Source of the DNA: Buxus sempervirens | Lineage: Eukaryota > Streptophyta > Magnoliopsida > Buxales > Buxaceae | Length of the DNA: 64,000 bases | Direction of reading: 5' to 3' | NCBI GenBank assembly: GCA_947561395.2 | Contig: OX387194.1 | Location: forward strand, 30,948,036 to 31,012,035 | Made by a program: the position numbers and the translations under genes | Part shown: one piece after another, positions 21,573-31,462 of the stretch | Layout of the letters: every line of letters starts with the position of its first letter | How positions within the stretch are numbered: position 1 is the first letter of the stretch | The notes under the pieces: generated by a model | What the model saw: only the letters and a program-made list of their open reading frames with translations | What the model was told of the DNA's origin: nothing | The model's database searches: none

Positions 21573-24500
21573 ACAAACGCGGCTTCAAAAGTAAGGGGAG
21601 TTTCCTCCCAATTATTCAGAATAAAAGAATCTGGGGCAGGGATACAAGCCTGCTCCTCAAGCTCAGGGTCTGCATCAGAGATCACCAGTACTGGGTGAGT
21701 TGCGTCGCCTGCTTCTCCTGTAGGGCTGGTCCCAGATGGAACTTCTACTGCAGCCCAATCAATAAAGGGTAGCTCCTCTGCTACTTCTTCTTGTTTTCCT
21801 TCTGTCATGGCAAAAAATGATCCAATGTCTTCTGAAAAGTCCTGCTCTTGTTCTGCCTGTGGCTCAGGCCCACCCGATGCTTGTGGAGGTAGAGGTAGAA
21901 CATATGGTTGTGCGGTTGAGGATTTGGGTTTCTGGAATGGGTTGACATTGTAGTATGGAGGTTTGGACTGATCCTCAGGAGGAGACAGTTGAATCATGTG
22001 AGAAAGCTTTGGAAAAGTTTCCCTGATATGCGGGAATTTTATGTCTTCTATTTCCTTCTGACTTTTCCATTTTCTTGGCTTGGACCCCAATCCTGCTCTA
22101 TGAACCATCTTCTTAACCTTTATTGGTTCTATCCTTCCTTCCAGGTTAACCCCCAGACCTTTTCCAGGGTGAAAGTTGTACTTTTCCAGCACATTCTTGA
22201 CCATCCTCTCAGCACAGGTCAACTTTCCTTCTTTTTCCTGATACCCCCCAGGTATGAAATTAACAGTTTCAAATTGGAAAGAGTGAAATGTCATCTTATC
22301 AGCAGTCATTTCCATGTTAATACAAGGTACATCAGGGGACCACATGGGGGGAACCAAATTTTCGGCTAGGACGGTAATCACCTTTTGCCCTCTAATATAT
22401 TTGACTCTTTGGTGGAGGGTAGATGGTATGGCCCTAGATGTATGAATCCACGGCCTTCCTAGGAGTAGGTTGAAGGCTGCAGGTATATCCATCACCTCAA
22501 ATGTGATGTTAAAAATATACCGTCCAATTGTGACCGGCAGTTCAACCTCCCCTAGGGAGTGTGTTTTAGAGCTGTCAAATGCTCTTATGATTCTTCCATT
22601 TTGTTTTATTTTGTTTCGCTCCAAATTGAGCTTAACAAAGGTTACTAATGGGCAGACATTGAGAGCCGACCCATTATCAATCAAGACCCGGGCTATCATG
22701 CAACCCTTACTGAGTACAGCTATGTGCAATGGGTCAACATGATGGTACCCTGCTGGACTGATTTCAGTCTCAGAAAAAGTTATCACATTGTGGGATAAAA
22801 TTTGACCAACCATCCGGCCTAGTTGGTCTGGTTCAATATTTTTAGGCACATGGGCCCCCTGGAGTATCCTTAACAAGGAGTCCCTATGTTTTTCTGAATT
22901 TAACAATAGGCCCAGTATTGAGATCTGGGCGGGGACTTTGTTCAATTGCTCGACAACATTGAACTCACTCTTTTTTATTATCTTAATGAGGTCAACAGCC
23001 TCACTGTTAGTTACTTGAGGGGCCTCTTCCCCTACCTTGGTCTTGCCTTTATTTTTTTTTTCTTCTTTCTTTTCTTTCTCTGTCTCTTTTTGTTTTTCTT
23101 CCACCCCTACACATTTTCCTGACCTCATCATGAGGTTTACTTCTTCCTTGCTTTCAGCTGCAGGGCATGTAGTGGTAAAAGCTTCACTGTAGTTCCATGG
23201 TACAGCCGATTCAGAGTAGGAAGGCTTGGGGACATTTACCACTAATGGAGGAAGTTTGGACTTGGATGCGGAAGTCTGGGTAAATGGAACATTAATAACC
23301 AGAGGTGGAAGTTGCTTTGATGGAGGAACATTAACAACTAAAGGTGGAAGTTGTTTTGATTGAGGGGTTGTAGAAGTGACTGATGCACTAAGGGGGTCAC
23401 AGTTTATGACCAATGGCGGTTTTGATTGAATGGGTGGAGTAAAAGTGGATGGATTGTAATTAATGACCAAAGGTGGCTTGGCGATGTTCATCTGGGCCAT
23501 GAGGGATGAGACCCGGTCCAAAGATGAGCTAATGTTCTCTGCAGCACTATCATTCTCCTTTGAAATCACATTTACTTCTTTGTCTTCATTTCTCCTGTCA
23601 AAATACACTTTGACCGTTGTCCCTATGGGAGCAATTAATTGAGACGGGTCAAAGGTTATTTTGTCAGAAGAGATGACTCCTATGACATTATATGGGCCTG
23701 CCCCGTGATGCTGGGGCAGTGGGTTTTGTCCAATATCGGTTCTTGGAGGATTGGGAGCCCCTGTATTGAAAGACAGGGTATTCTGGTCTAGTAAATCCTG
23801 AATGGCGTGTTTCAAAGGCCAGCACTTGTCTGTAGGGTGCCCAGGTGCTCCCATATGGTAATCACAAGTGGTGGAAGGGTCAAAATTTCTCCCCTTGGAT
23901 GCATTCGGATTAGGTTCTCTTAAGGTGACATACCCTGCTTTCAATAAAGTGGGCAGCAACTGAGAAGGAGTCATGGGAATAGGGGTGAAAACCCTATTTC
24001 TCCTTGCTGCAAAATAGGCATCCTTTTCCTCCTTAGTAAAAACCCTTTTTTGGTCTGAAGGTGTTGCTGGAACATTAACCCTCATGGGGGCCGGGGTAGA
24101 TGGAGCAGGTGGAGTAGGAAAATGAGCTGGCATGTTGATTTGTATAGGCTTGTTAGGGCCAGATGGTGGCTGTACCATGTTTACCTCACCCTCCTTCTTG
24201 TTCCCATTCTTTTTTATCCCGCTTCCTTTCTTCAGATTAGGGTCTTGCTGACTAACCATGGCAGAGTGGTCAATTATCTTACCTGACCTGATCCCGTCTT
24301 CTATTCGGTCAGCCACTTGAACCAAGGCAGCAAAATTAGTGGTGGTCTGACCCACCAGGTTGCTGTAGAATGGTTGACCCAAAGTGCTGATGAAAGTAGA
24401 AATCATTTCCTGTTCTAGCATGGGTGGCCTGACCTGGGAGGCCGTCTCCCTCCACCTCTTGGCATATTGCCTTACAGTCTCATCCCTTCCCTTGCTCATC

Positions 24501-25078
24501 CTCATGACGTCGTACCTGTCTGGCACGATCTCTGAATTGAACCGGTATTGAGCCAGGAAGGCATCGGCTAGGTCCTTCCATCTTTTGATCTTTCCATGGT
24601 CCAGAGTGGCGAACCATCTTAATGCGGTTCCGGTCAGGCTCCTTTGGAAAAGTTGGATCAAGATACCCTCATCCTGCCCGAACTGGCATAGGGCACCGCA
24701 ATATAACTTTAGGTGGCTCATGGGGCAACCAGTGCCATCATACTTGTCCAAGTCTGGGCACTTAAACTTAGCCGGCAGGTTAACATTGGGGTATAGGCAC
24801 ATGTCTTCAAAATTGGTGCGTCCAAAGTTGTTTACCCCTTTGACTTCCCTTAGTTCATCCTGGATCATTTCCAGTTTTTGCATGAACTTCTTTTCCATTT
24901 CTTCCCTCATTTTTTCCTTTTCCTTAGCCTTTTCTGATTCAACTGTTTCATCTTTGGTCACCATAGGTTCATAAGTGGTTTCATGGATGGGTTCAGGAAT
25001 TGGTTGCACTGGGGGTGGAATATTGATTTGGGGTGGAGGTACAGGGTTGGAAGTGGATGCTTGGTTCTGGGCCTGCAT
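21533..25078 (-). CDS. R1 gag-protease
   Basis: 1181-codon frame. The gag core lies at about residues 90-270 (YDGTGCP, LFQRSLTGTALRWFATLD, YAKRWRE, FISTLGQPF). A zinc-like CDYHMGAPGHPTDKC block is at about 407. A run of short PPLVVNVP/PPLVINVP repeats lies at about 530-640, then a Lys/Glu-rich linker. The aspartic protease follows near 800 with IARVLIDNGSALNVCP (DNGS in place of the commoner DSGA) and FNLLLGRPWIH. A G-patch-like GKGLGVNLEGR block is near 968. The frame ends in an A9 run shared with pol. In-frame sequence continues upstream to about 25263 behind two stops, so the annotated Met is probably internal. Confidence 0.92.
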   Translation of the reverse strand: MQAQNQASTSNPVPPPQINIPPPVQPIPEPIHETTYEPMVTKDETVESEKAKEKEKMREEMEKKFMQKLEMIQDELREVKGVNNFGRTNFEDMCLYPNVNLPAKFKCPDLDKYDGTGCPMSHLKLYCGALCQFGQDEGILIQLFQRSLTGTALRWFATLDHGKIKRWKDLADAFLAQYRFNSEIVPDRYDVMRMSKGRDETVRQYAKRWRETASQVRPPMLEQEMISTFISTLGQPFYSNLVGQTTTNFAALVQVADRIEDGIRSGKIIDHSAMVSQQDPNLKKGSGIKKNGNKKEGEVNMVQPPSGPNKPIQINMPAHFPTPPAPSTPAPMRVNVPATPSDQKRVFTKEEKDAYFAARRNRVFTPIPMTPSQLLPTLLKAGYVTLREPNPNASKGRNFDPSTTCDYHMGAPGHPTDKCWPLKHAIQDLLDQNTLSFNTGAPNPPRTDIGQNPLPQHHGAGPYNVIGVISSDKITFDPSQLIAPIGTTVKVYFDRRNEDKEVNVISKENDSAAENISSSLDRVSSLMAQMNIAKPPLVINYNPSTFTPPIQSKPPLVINCDPLSASVTSTTPQSKQLPPLVVNVPPSKQLPPLVINVPFTQTSASKSKLPPLVVNVPKPSYSESAVPWNYSEAFTTTCPAAESKEEVNLMMRSGKCVGVEEKQKETEKEKKEEKKNKGKTKVGEEAPQVTNSEAVDLIKIIKKSEFNVVEQLNKVPAQISILGLLLNSEKHRDSLLRILQGAHVPKNIEPDQLGRMVGQILSHNVITFSETEISPAGYHHVDPLHIAVLSKGCMIARVLIDNGSALNVCPLVTFVKLNLERNKIKQNGRIIRAFDSSKTHSLGEVELPVTIGRYIFNITFEVMDIPAAFNLLLGRPWIHTSRAIPSTLHQRVKYIRGQKVITVLAENLVPPMWSPDVPCINMEMTADKMTFHSFQFETVNFIPGGYQEKEGKLTCAERMVKNVLEKYNFHPGKGLGVNLEGRIEPIKVKKMVHRAGLGSKPRKWKSQKEIEDIKFPHIRETFPKLSHMIQLSPPEDQSKPPYYNVNPFQKPKSSTAQPYVLPLPPQASGGPEPQAEQEQDFSEDIGSFFAMTEGKQEEVAEELPFIDWAAVEVPSGTSPTGEAGDATHPVLVISDADPELEEQACIPAPDSFILNNWEETPLTFEAAFVWQTDMASKKKLH
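21542..21550 (-). other. A9 homopolymer at the gag-protease/pol frame change
   Basis: On the minus strand nine consecutive A residues follow GCTTCC, four codons before the gag stop, and pol is open in the -1 frame across the same run. It may be a -1 slippage site or a one-base indel in a homopolymer. In Ogre-type elements the protease-RT junction is often an intron instead. Confidence 0.5.
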
Positions 25079-25265
25079 TTGTTGGGCCTACACTTGTTGG
25101 GCCTGTACTGACAGTATGTTCTCTAGCATTCAGGCTAATCCTGCCACTTGTTCTTGGAGTAGAACAACATCTGGATGAGGAGCATCAACTTCATCTTCAA
25201 TGGGATTTATGGCGCAAGCTCTTGATCTGGTTACAGGAGCTATGATTGCAAGTGTATTAGTACCT
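25079..25265 (-). other. Upstream in-frame part of gag with a splice acceptor
   Basis: Reading into gag, the frame NTLAIIAPVTRSRACAINP continues through DEVDAPHPDVVLLQEQVAGL into the Met at 25078, broken by a TGA and a TAG. It starts at an acceptor-like TTTTGTATCCAG (AG at 25264-25265). With the donor in the 5' LTR this suggests a leader intron of about 3.9 kb. No in-frame ATG precedes the stops. Confidence 0.5.
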
Positions 25266-25475
25266 GGATACAAAATAAAGGAAAAAATATCAGTGCCCAA
25301 TTAATCTCATTCACATGCTTAGGAATGCCTATGTGCAAGCTGGGTGAACACGAGTTTGGATTTTTTCTTTATTTGCTTCTTTTTATTTTCTTTTTTTTTT
25401 TGTTTTTTTTTGGTTTTGAATTGAATTGTTGGAATATTCTAGGGCTTCCAACAGGTCCCACAAAAGAGAGAAAGA

Positions 25476-26301
25476 TCTGAAATTCAAAGGCTTTCAGAGG
25501 CCCGGGGGGTTTTTGAAAAAGGTCTGAAATTCAAAGGCTTTCAGAGGCCCAGGGATATTTTTGGAAAAGGTCTGAAATTCAAAGGCTTTCAGAGGCCCAG
25601 GGATATTTTGAGAAAAGGTCTGAAATTCAAAGGCTTTCAGAGGCCCGAGGATTTTTGATGAAAGTCTGAAATTCAAAGGCTTTCAGAGGCCCAGGGATAT
25701 TTTGAGAAAAAAAGTCTGAAATTCAAAGGCTTTCAGAGGCCCAAAGATCTGAAATTCGAAGGCTTTCAGAGGCCCAAAAGAAAAAAGGTCTGAAATTCAA
25801 AGGCTTTCAGAAGCCCAAAAGATCTGAAATTCAAAGGCTTTCAGAGGCCCAAAAGAAAAAGGTCTGAAATTCAAAGGCTTTCAGAGGCCCGAAGATCTGA
25901 AATTCAAAGGCTTTCAGAGGCCCAAAAGAAAAAGGTCTGAAATTCAAAGGCTTTCAGAGGCCCAAAAGTTCTGAAATTCAAAGGCTTTCAGAGGCCCAAA
26001 AGAAAAAGGTCTGAAATTCAAAGGCTTTCAGAGGCCCAAAAGATCTAAAATTCAAAGGCTTTCAGAAGCCCCAGGATTTTTTGAAAAATCTGAAATTCAA
26101 AGGCTTTCAGAGGCCCGAGGATTTCTTTGAGAAAAAAAGTCTGAAATTCAAAGGCTTTCAGTGGCCCGAGGATTTTTTTGAAAAATCTGAAATTCAAAGG
26201 CTTTCAGAGGCCCAGGAGTTTTGAAAAAGTCTGAAATTCAAAGGCTTTCAGAAGCCCAAGAGTTTTGAAAAAGTCTGAAATTCAAAGGCTTTCAGAAGCC
26301 T
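25476..26301. repeat. Minisatellite in the R1 leader
   Basis: About 20 copies of a 28-bp core starting TCTGAAATTCAAAGGCTTTC and ending AGAGGCCC, with variable A/G-rich spacers (0-20 bp), giving alternating short and long periods. The core carries an internal dyad (CTGAAA...TTTCAG). Copies differ by only a few bases, so amplification is recent. T-rich tracts flank it on both sides. Confidence 0.92.
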
Positions 26302-26476
26302 AAGGAACCTTTCTCTCACACATTTTTTTTCAATTATTTTGTTTTTGTTTTTGTTTTTTTTTTTGAAGCATTTTATTCAAACTTGTTTCCCTTTATCATT
26401 ATTTGAAGGTTAAAGGAAGATTTTAGTGGGAAAAACTGATTAAAGTTGAATATTCCGAGAAAACTGTATACACAGT

Positions 26477-26600
26477 ACGGTCCAGCCTTGCCCGTATTCA
26501 AATTACGAGCAAGTCGTGACCGTATGGAAAACACGGGCAAGCCTAGCCCGTATAACCAATACGGGCAAGCCCAGCCCGTGTACTAAATGCGGTTTTACGG
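26477..26600. repeat. 28-bp-period palindrome array in the R1 leader
   Basis: Unit starts at 26477, 26505, 26533, 26561 and 26589 are exactly 28 bp apart. Units include ACGGGCAAGCCTAGCCCGT and ACGGGCAAGCCCAGCCCGT; the 9-bp linkers are AT-rich. Confidence 0.88.
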
Positions 26601-27802
26601 AACTCTGTTATATTTTTCCAGTTTTTACATGGTTTGATCACTTTAATTGCTCATCCAAACATACGGTTCACCCAGTGCAAGGCTTCTAAACTGTCCCAAA
26701 GTGGACCTTGGCCTTTTTGCTAAAACACATGCTTAGGAGGGCACATGTACCCTCTGAATTGACTCCATATTCTAGAATTTGGTACCCTTGTGTTGCCTTT
26801 TGTATGAACATTGGGTAGGATTGATTCTAAACAGAGTTAGAAACTCTTCCTATGGGCTGCACCAATTTTAGAAAATATGCATATTTTGGGACCAATTTTA
26901 TCCCGAACCAATGGGCACCATGACACCCCTATGACATGAAAATAATGCAAAACAATAGGATTACTTTGTTACCTTGTTTACCTTCAATATGGCATCCGCA
27001 TTATGCCCTAGTTTGTAAGCCATGCATACGGCCTTCCCACAATCATACAAACCCATATCCCCACGTAATTGTATACTTTAGCCAAAAACGTGTAGCTCCA
27101 CCTTCAAGCGTAGGGGTTTTGGGGTTTTGGCTTAATGGCAAATTAGCACTCAAGCCTAGTGATGACCAGAATCCCAGATCCACGTTATCATCACATCATT
27201 AGCTCAAAGTTCTAAGGTGAATGTTTTCACTTTCGCTTTCCGAAGTATCGACCTCGTTGCGCCAAGCTACACACATTCGGGTTCAACTTCCTATAGGTTA
27301 AGGGTAGGCTGTGTAAAAGTAAAAGGTGCACTGTGCATTGTAAAAATAGGTTACATTCACAACGTCCCAAACCCTTGCCACTCTTTTCGCAGCCATGCAT
27401 AAACAAACCAAGGCATAATAGGAAATCATATTTAAAATAAACAAGTAAATAAAGCAATCCTATAGTACCTAAAACATGCTCATAAAAAAAATCATCTATC
27501 ATGCAAACATATGATCATGTTATACACCCAAAATCATCATGGAGATCATGCTGAAAATTAAAACATGCTATTATAAAAATATAGCAAAAAATAAGCATGG
27601 TTCAGCAAAACGAACCTCCCCTACGCATGTTTGTAGAAACAATCCTATAAATCAAAATTAAGCATGTTTCTACCCCCATGAATTCTTGAGCAATAATTCA
27701 GATTTAAAACATACTCAACATGCTTAAGAACACAAAATAGCAAACAAATCAAAAAGTATCAAAAAACATGAACTAAAACACCAAAACGCTCAAATCCACA
27801 AG
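26601..27802 (-). other. R1 5' leader proper
   Basis: About 1.2 kb between the primer site and the palindrome array, without a credible reading frame on either strand. Ogre-type relatives may carry an extra ORF in this place; none is seen here. Confidence 0.55.
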
Positions 27803-27820
27803 TCTCCAGCAGAGTCGCCA
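27803..27820 (-). other. Primer-binding site of R1
   Basis: Minus-strand TGGCGACTCTGCTGGAGA starts two bases inside the 5' LTR. It closely matches the complement of the plant tRNA-Arg 3' end used by Ogre/Tat elements, apparently with two mismatches. Confidence 0.8.
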
Positions 27821-27822
27821 GT

Positions 27823-29637
27823 TGTGAGACATGGAAAAATCAATTTAATGATTTCCTAATCATCACACGGGATTATATAAAACAAAGAGTCGCCACCATT
27901 CAATTTAGGTGTGAATGGACACCAAAATATTAAATAAGCACAAAAGGCAAATTTTAGGGCAAAATATCCCTCCTAAAAAAAAACAACCAGAGATGGGTAA
28001 GGGGATTAAGTTATGAACAGGGGAAGGTGTTAGGCACGCCTATTCATCCACACAAGGTGGTTGCCAGGTATTGTTCATGTTTAAAATAAAGGAAAAAGCT
28101 TGCTATAAAAAGCACACAAAATCACAAAAAGGCAAAAATATATGGTTTTTTCATATGAATAGTCTGATTGATCCAGAACTATCAAACATGATCATACCAT
28201 TCCTAGGGTTTCATGATCAAAATAAAATTGAGATAAAATCAAATAAAATCAATTTAAAGTGAAAAATCCAAAAATCTGGCTTCAAGCTAAATTCTAGAAA
28301 TCTAGAAAAATATGATTTTTATAAAATATTTCAAAATTGAACTTGAATAGTCCAGGACATAGATAAAGCTCAAATTTCACATTAAATCAGAAAATAAAAA
28401 CCAAAAATACCCACATTGATGAAGAACACCAAAAGGGGAGAACTGAGACCGTAGGGTCTTCTCTCAATAATGAAAAACGATTTAAAAACCACATCATGAA
28501 ACCCTAGAATTTACTTTCAGGCTTCTGGATCCAGATTTACCATATTGATCATGATAAATCCAGGATCTTAGCCTAAAACCACCAAAAATCACGAAAACAG
28601 TGCTGTAGGTGCAAAAGTGACAAAAATCCAAATTTTAGCAAAAAGTGGGGATCTCATGCTATAAACATCATAGATTTATGTAATTCATTCAGATATATCA
28701 TAAAAAGCATTAAAACATGATCAAGATATTCAAAACAGTCACATCTCATAGATTATAGCACATGGGGGTCTACCCTACGGATCCACCTGTTCCCCTTTCC
28801 CCTAGTTCTCTCTTCACGTTTTACGGTTAGAGAGACTCTTGAGGTACTTAGAGATAGGTTTGGGTATACAAACACAATCACAGGCCTTATTCTATGAAAA
28901 AAAAGAAAAAACAGATATGGGGTTCTATTCTAGGGATCCACCTGTTCCCCTTTCCCCTAGTTCTCTCTTCACTTTTTACGGCTAAAGAGACTCTTGAGGT
29001 ACTTAGAGACAAGTTTAGGAATACGAAAATAGATATGGCCTTATTCTACAGCAATAGAGATGATCCTATTACTTCTAGAATTGAAGACAGAAAATAAAAA
29101 GGGATAGGGGACTTACCTGGATTGAGCAGGCAGGCAGCAGGAGTTCTTTCTCTTCTCTTGGAGCTTCTTAGAATTCTTTGGACTCAAAATTTCGTGGCCT
29201 TTTGCTTGAGAAAAGAGCCTCTATTTATAGGCAAGCACAGGGGCAAGACTGGTCCAGAAGGATATATCCTGATCCTCAGGATAGAGGGAGAATTGGAGAT
29301 AATGCCCATCCATGGCCAACCAAGGTGGCTTCAGCGAATAAAATACGTAATTCGCTCATTTAAAGATATATTGGATTAAAGATAAAGCTCGGAAATCGAG
29401 AGAAGGACAAAACTCGCACGTGTCTTTAGTGATCGTAAATGCACTACGGTCCAACGGTGACCGTATAGTTTCCACGGGCGCGCCTGACCGTAGAGCGATC
29501 TCGGGCGCGACCGGCCCGTGAATGAAATACGGGCAAAGCCTGTTTATTCAATTTTTATGCATTTTTGACCTGTTTTAAGCTCTAATTACATGTTTTTATT
29601 ATTTTCTCATTTTGTAGTGCAATTTGGGGTGTCTACA
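27823..29637 (-). repeat. R1 5' LTR
   Basis: Near-identical to 8220-10025, with about 30 differences by eye. It retains the TATA box (complement near 29225-29231), the CAG|GTAAGT donor (complement near 29110-29119) and the palindrome array. It would drive the minus-strand transcript of gag-pol. Confidence 0.93.
29446..29547. repeat. 28-bp-period palindrome array in the 5' LTR
   Basis: Units start at 29446, 29474, 29501 and 29529 and match those of the 3' LTR. Two base differences restore the dyad relative to the 3' LTR copy: ACGGTCC here against ACAGTCC there, and GACCGGCCCGT here against GATCGGCCCGT there. Confidence 0.85.
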
Positions 29638-29663
29638 AGTCCCATATTGGGTTTCCGGGTGAC

Positions 29664-31462
29664 TGTAAGACATGGAAAAATCAATTCAATGACTTCCTAA
29701 TCATCACACGGGATTGGTTAAAAACAAAGAGTCACCACCATTTTGTTTAGGTGTGAATGGACACCAAAATCTTAAATAATCACAAAAAGGCAAATTTAGG
29801 GTAAAAATAGCCCTATTAAAAAAAACTAGAGATGGGTAAGGGGATTAGGTTATGAACAGGGGAAGGTGTTAGGCACCCCTATTCATCGACACAAGGTGGT
29901 TGCCAGGTATTGTTCATGTTTTTCAAAGGAAAAAAGGCTTGCTACAAAAATCATAAAAAATCACAAAAAGACAAAAGTGTATGGTTTTTTCATATGAATA
30001 GCCTGATTGATTCAGAACTTTTAAATATGATCATACCATTCCTAGGGTTTCATGATTAAAATAAAATTGAGATAAAATCAAATAAAACCAATCTAAAGTG
30101 AAAACTTAAAAAATCTGGCTTCAATTTAAATTCTGGAAATCTAGAAAAATATGATTTTTATAAAATATTGTAGAATTGAACTTGAACAGTCCAGGATACA
30201 GGTATAGCCCATGTTTCACATTAGATCAAGAAATCAAAACCAAAAAAACCCACATTGATGAAGAACATCAAAATGGGAGAACTTAGACTGTAGGGTTTTC
30301 TCTCAAGCATGAAAAACAACTCAAAAACCATCTCATGAAACCCTAGAAGTTATTTTCAGGCTTTTGAATCCAGATCTATCATATAGATCATGATAGATCC
30401 AAGATCTTAGCCTAATATCACAAAATTCACGAAAACAGTGATGTAGGTGCAAAGATTTGAAAAATCCAATTTTTAGAAAAAAAAGGATTTCATGCTATAA
30501 ATATCATGGATTCATATGATTCATTCAGATTCAATCACAAGATCATTAAAACATTAGTAGGATATCCAAAGTAGCCATATCTCACAGATTAGAGTACATG
30601 GGGGTTTACCCTACGGATCTACCTGTTCTCTTTTCCCCTAGCTCTCTCTTCACGTTTTACGGCTAGAGAGGATTCTTGAGGTACTTGGAGACAGGTTTAG
30701 TGATACAAACACAATCAAAGGCCTCATTCTACAAGAAAGGAGAAAAACAGATATGGGGTTCTATTTTAGGGATCCACCTGTTCCCCTTTCCCTTAGCTCT
30801 CTCTTCACCTTTTATGGCTAGAGAGTATTCTTGAGGTACTTGGAGGCAGATTTGGGAATACAAGTATAAGAAGGCCTTATTCTAAAGCAATGGAGAAGAT
30901 CCTATTATTTCTAGAATTGAAGACAAAAAATAAAAAGGAAAAGGGACTTACCTGGATTGAGCAAGCAGAGCAGTAGGGATTCCTCTCTTCACTTGGATCT
31001 CCTTAGACTTCAAATTTTCATCGCCTTTGCTTAAGAATCTCACCTCTATTTATAGGCAAACCCAGGGGTAAGGCTGGTCCAGAGGGATATACCATGATCC
31101 ACCAGATTGGATTAAAAATAAGGATAATGCCCATCCATGGCCAACAAGGATAATTCGAATAAATAAATAAATAAATTCAATCACCTAGAGAGATATTTGG
31201 ATGCAGATAAGGCTTAGAAATCGAGCAAGGATAAAATTCGCAAAAATCTCCTGTGCCCATATATAAATTGCGGGCAAGTCATGTCCGCATTCTTATTACG
31301 GGCACGGTATGTCCGTATATAAAATTCGGGCACGACCAGCCCGTAGGTACAATACGAGCACTGCTTAAATGATGGAATTTCATGCATTTTTGACCTATTT
31401 TAAATCCCAATTAATATTTTCAATTATTTTCTCATTTTGTAGTGCAATTTGGGGTGTCTACA
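29664..31462 (-). mobile_element. Solo LTR I, R1 family, older copy
   Basis: TGTAAGACATGG to GTGTCTACA with GTGAC duplications at 29659-29663 and 31463-31467. It aligns throughout with the R1 LTRs but is clearly more diverged. It retains the splice donor (complement near 30949-30958), a TATA-like box near 31055 and a palindrome array. Confidence 0.9.
31256..31366. repeat. 28-bp-period palindrome array in solo LTR I
   Basis: Units start at 31270, 31298, 31326 and 31354, exactly 28 bp apart, with bases different from the R1 LTR array but the same dyad form (ACGGGCACGGTATGTCCGT, TCGGGCACGACCAGCCCGT). Spacing is kept although sequence has drifted. Confidence 0.85.

Larger units (their letters stand above)
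8220..29637 (-). mobile_element. R1: near-complete Tat-lineage Ty3/gypsy retrotransposon with two antisense genes
   Basis: Two LTRs of about 1.8 kb bound a 21.4-kb element with a perfect AGTCC duplication (8215-8219 and 29638-29642). On the minus strand the order is 5' LTR, tRNA-Arg-type primer site, long leader with minisatellite, gag-protease, RT, RNase H, second RNase H, integrase, purine tract, 3' LTR. A second RNase H domain and large size mark the Tat lineage (Ogre/Retand-like). Comparing the LTRs by eye gives roughly 30 differences in 1.8 kb, mostly transitions, so the insertion is fairly young. Its gag and pol are mostly open but carry a frame change, a nonsense codon in integrase and stops at the gag N-terminus, so this copy is probably not autonomous. 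Two PMD-type genes on the plus strand occupy 10.4-17.0 kb. Confidence 0.93.

Noticed and set aside
25494..25676. Minus-strand repetitive peptide (GPLKAFEFQTF repeats)
   Set aside because: A by-product of the minisatellite, whose spacers change length and break the frame elsewhere; no start context or domain.
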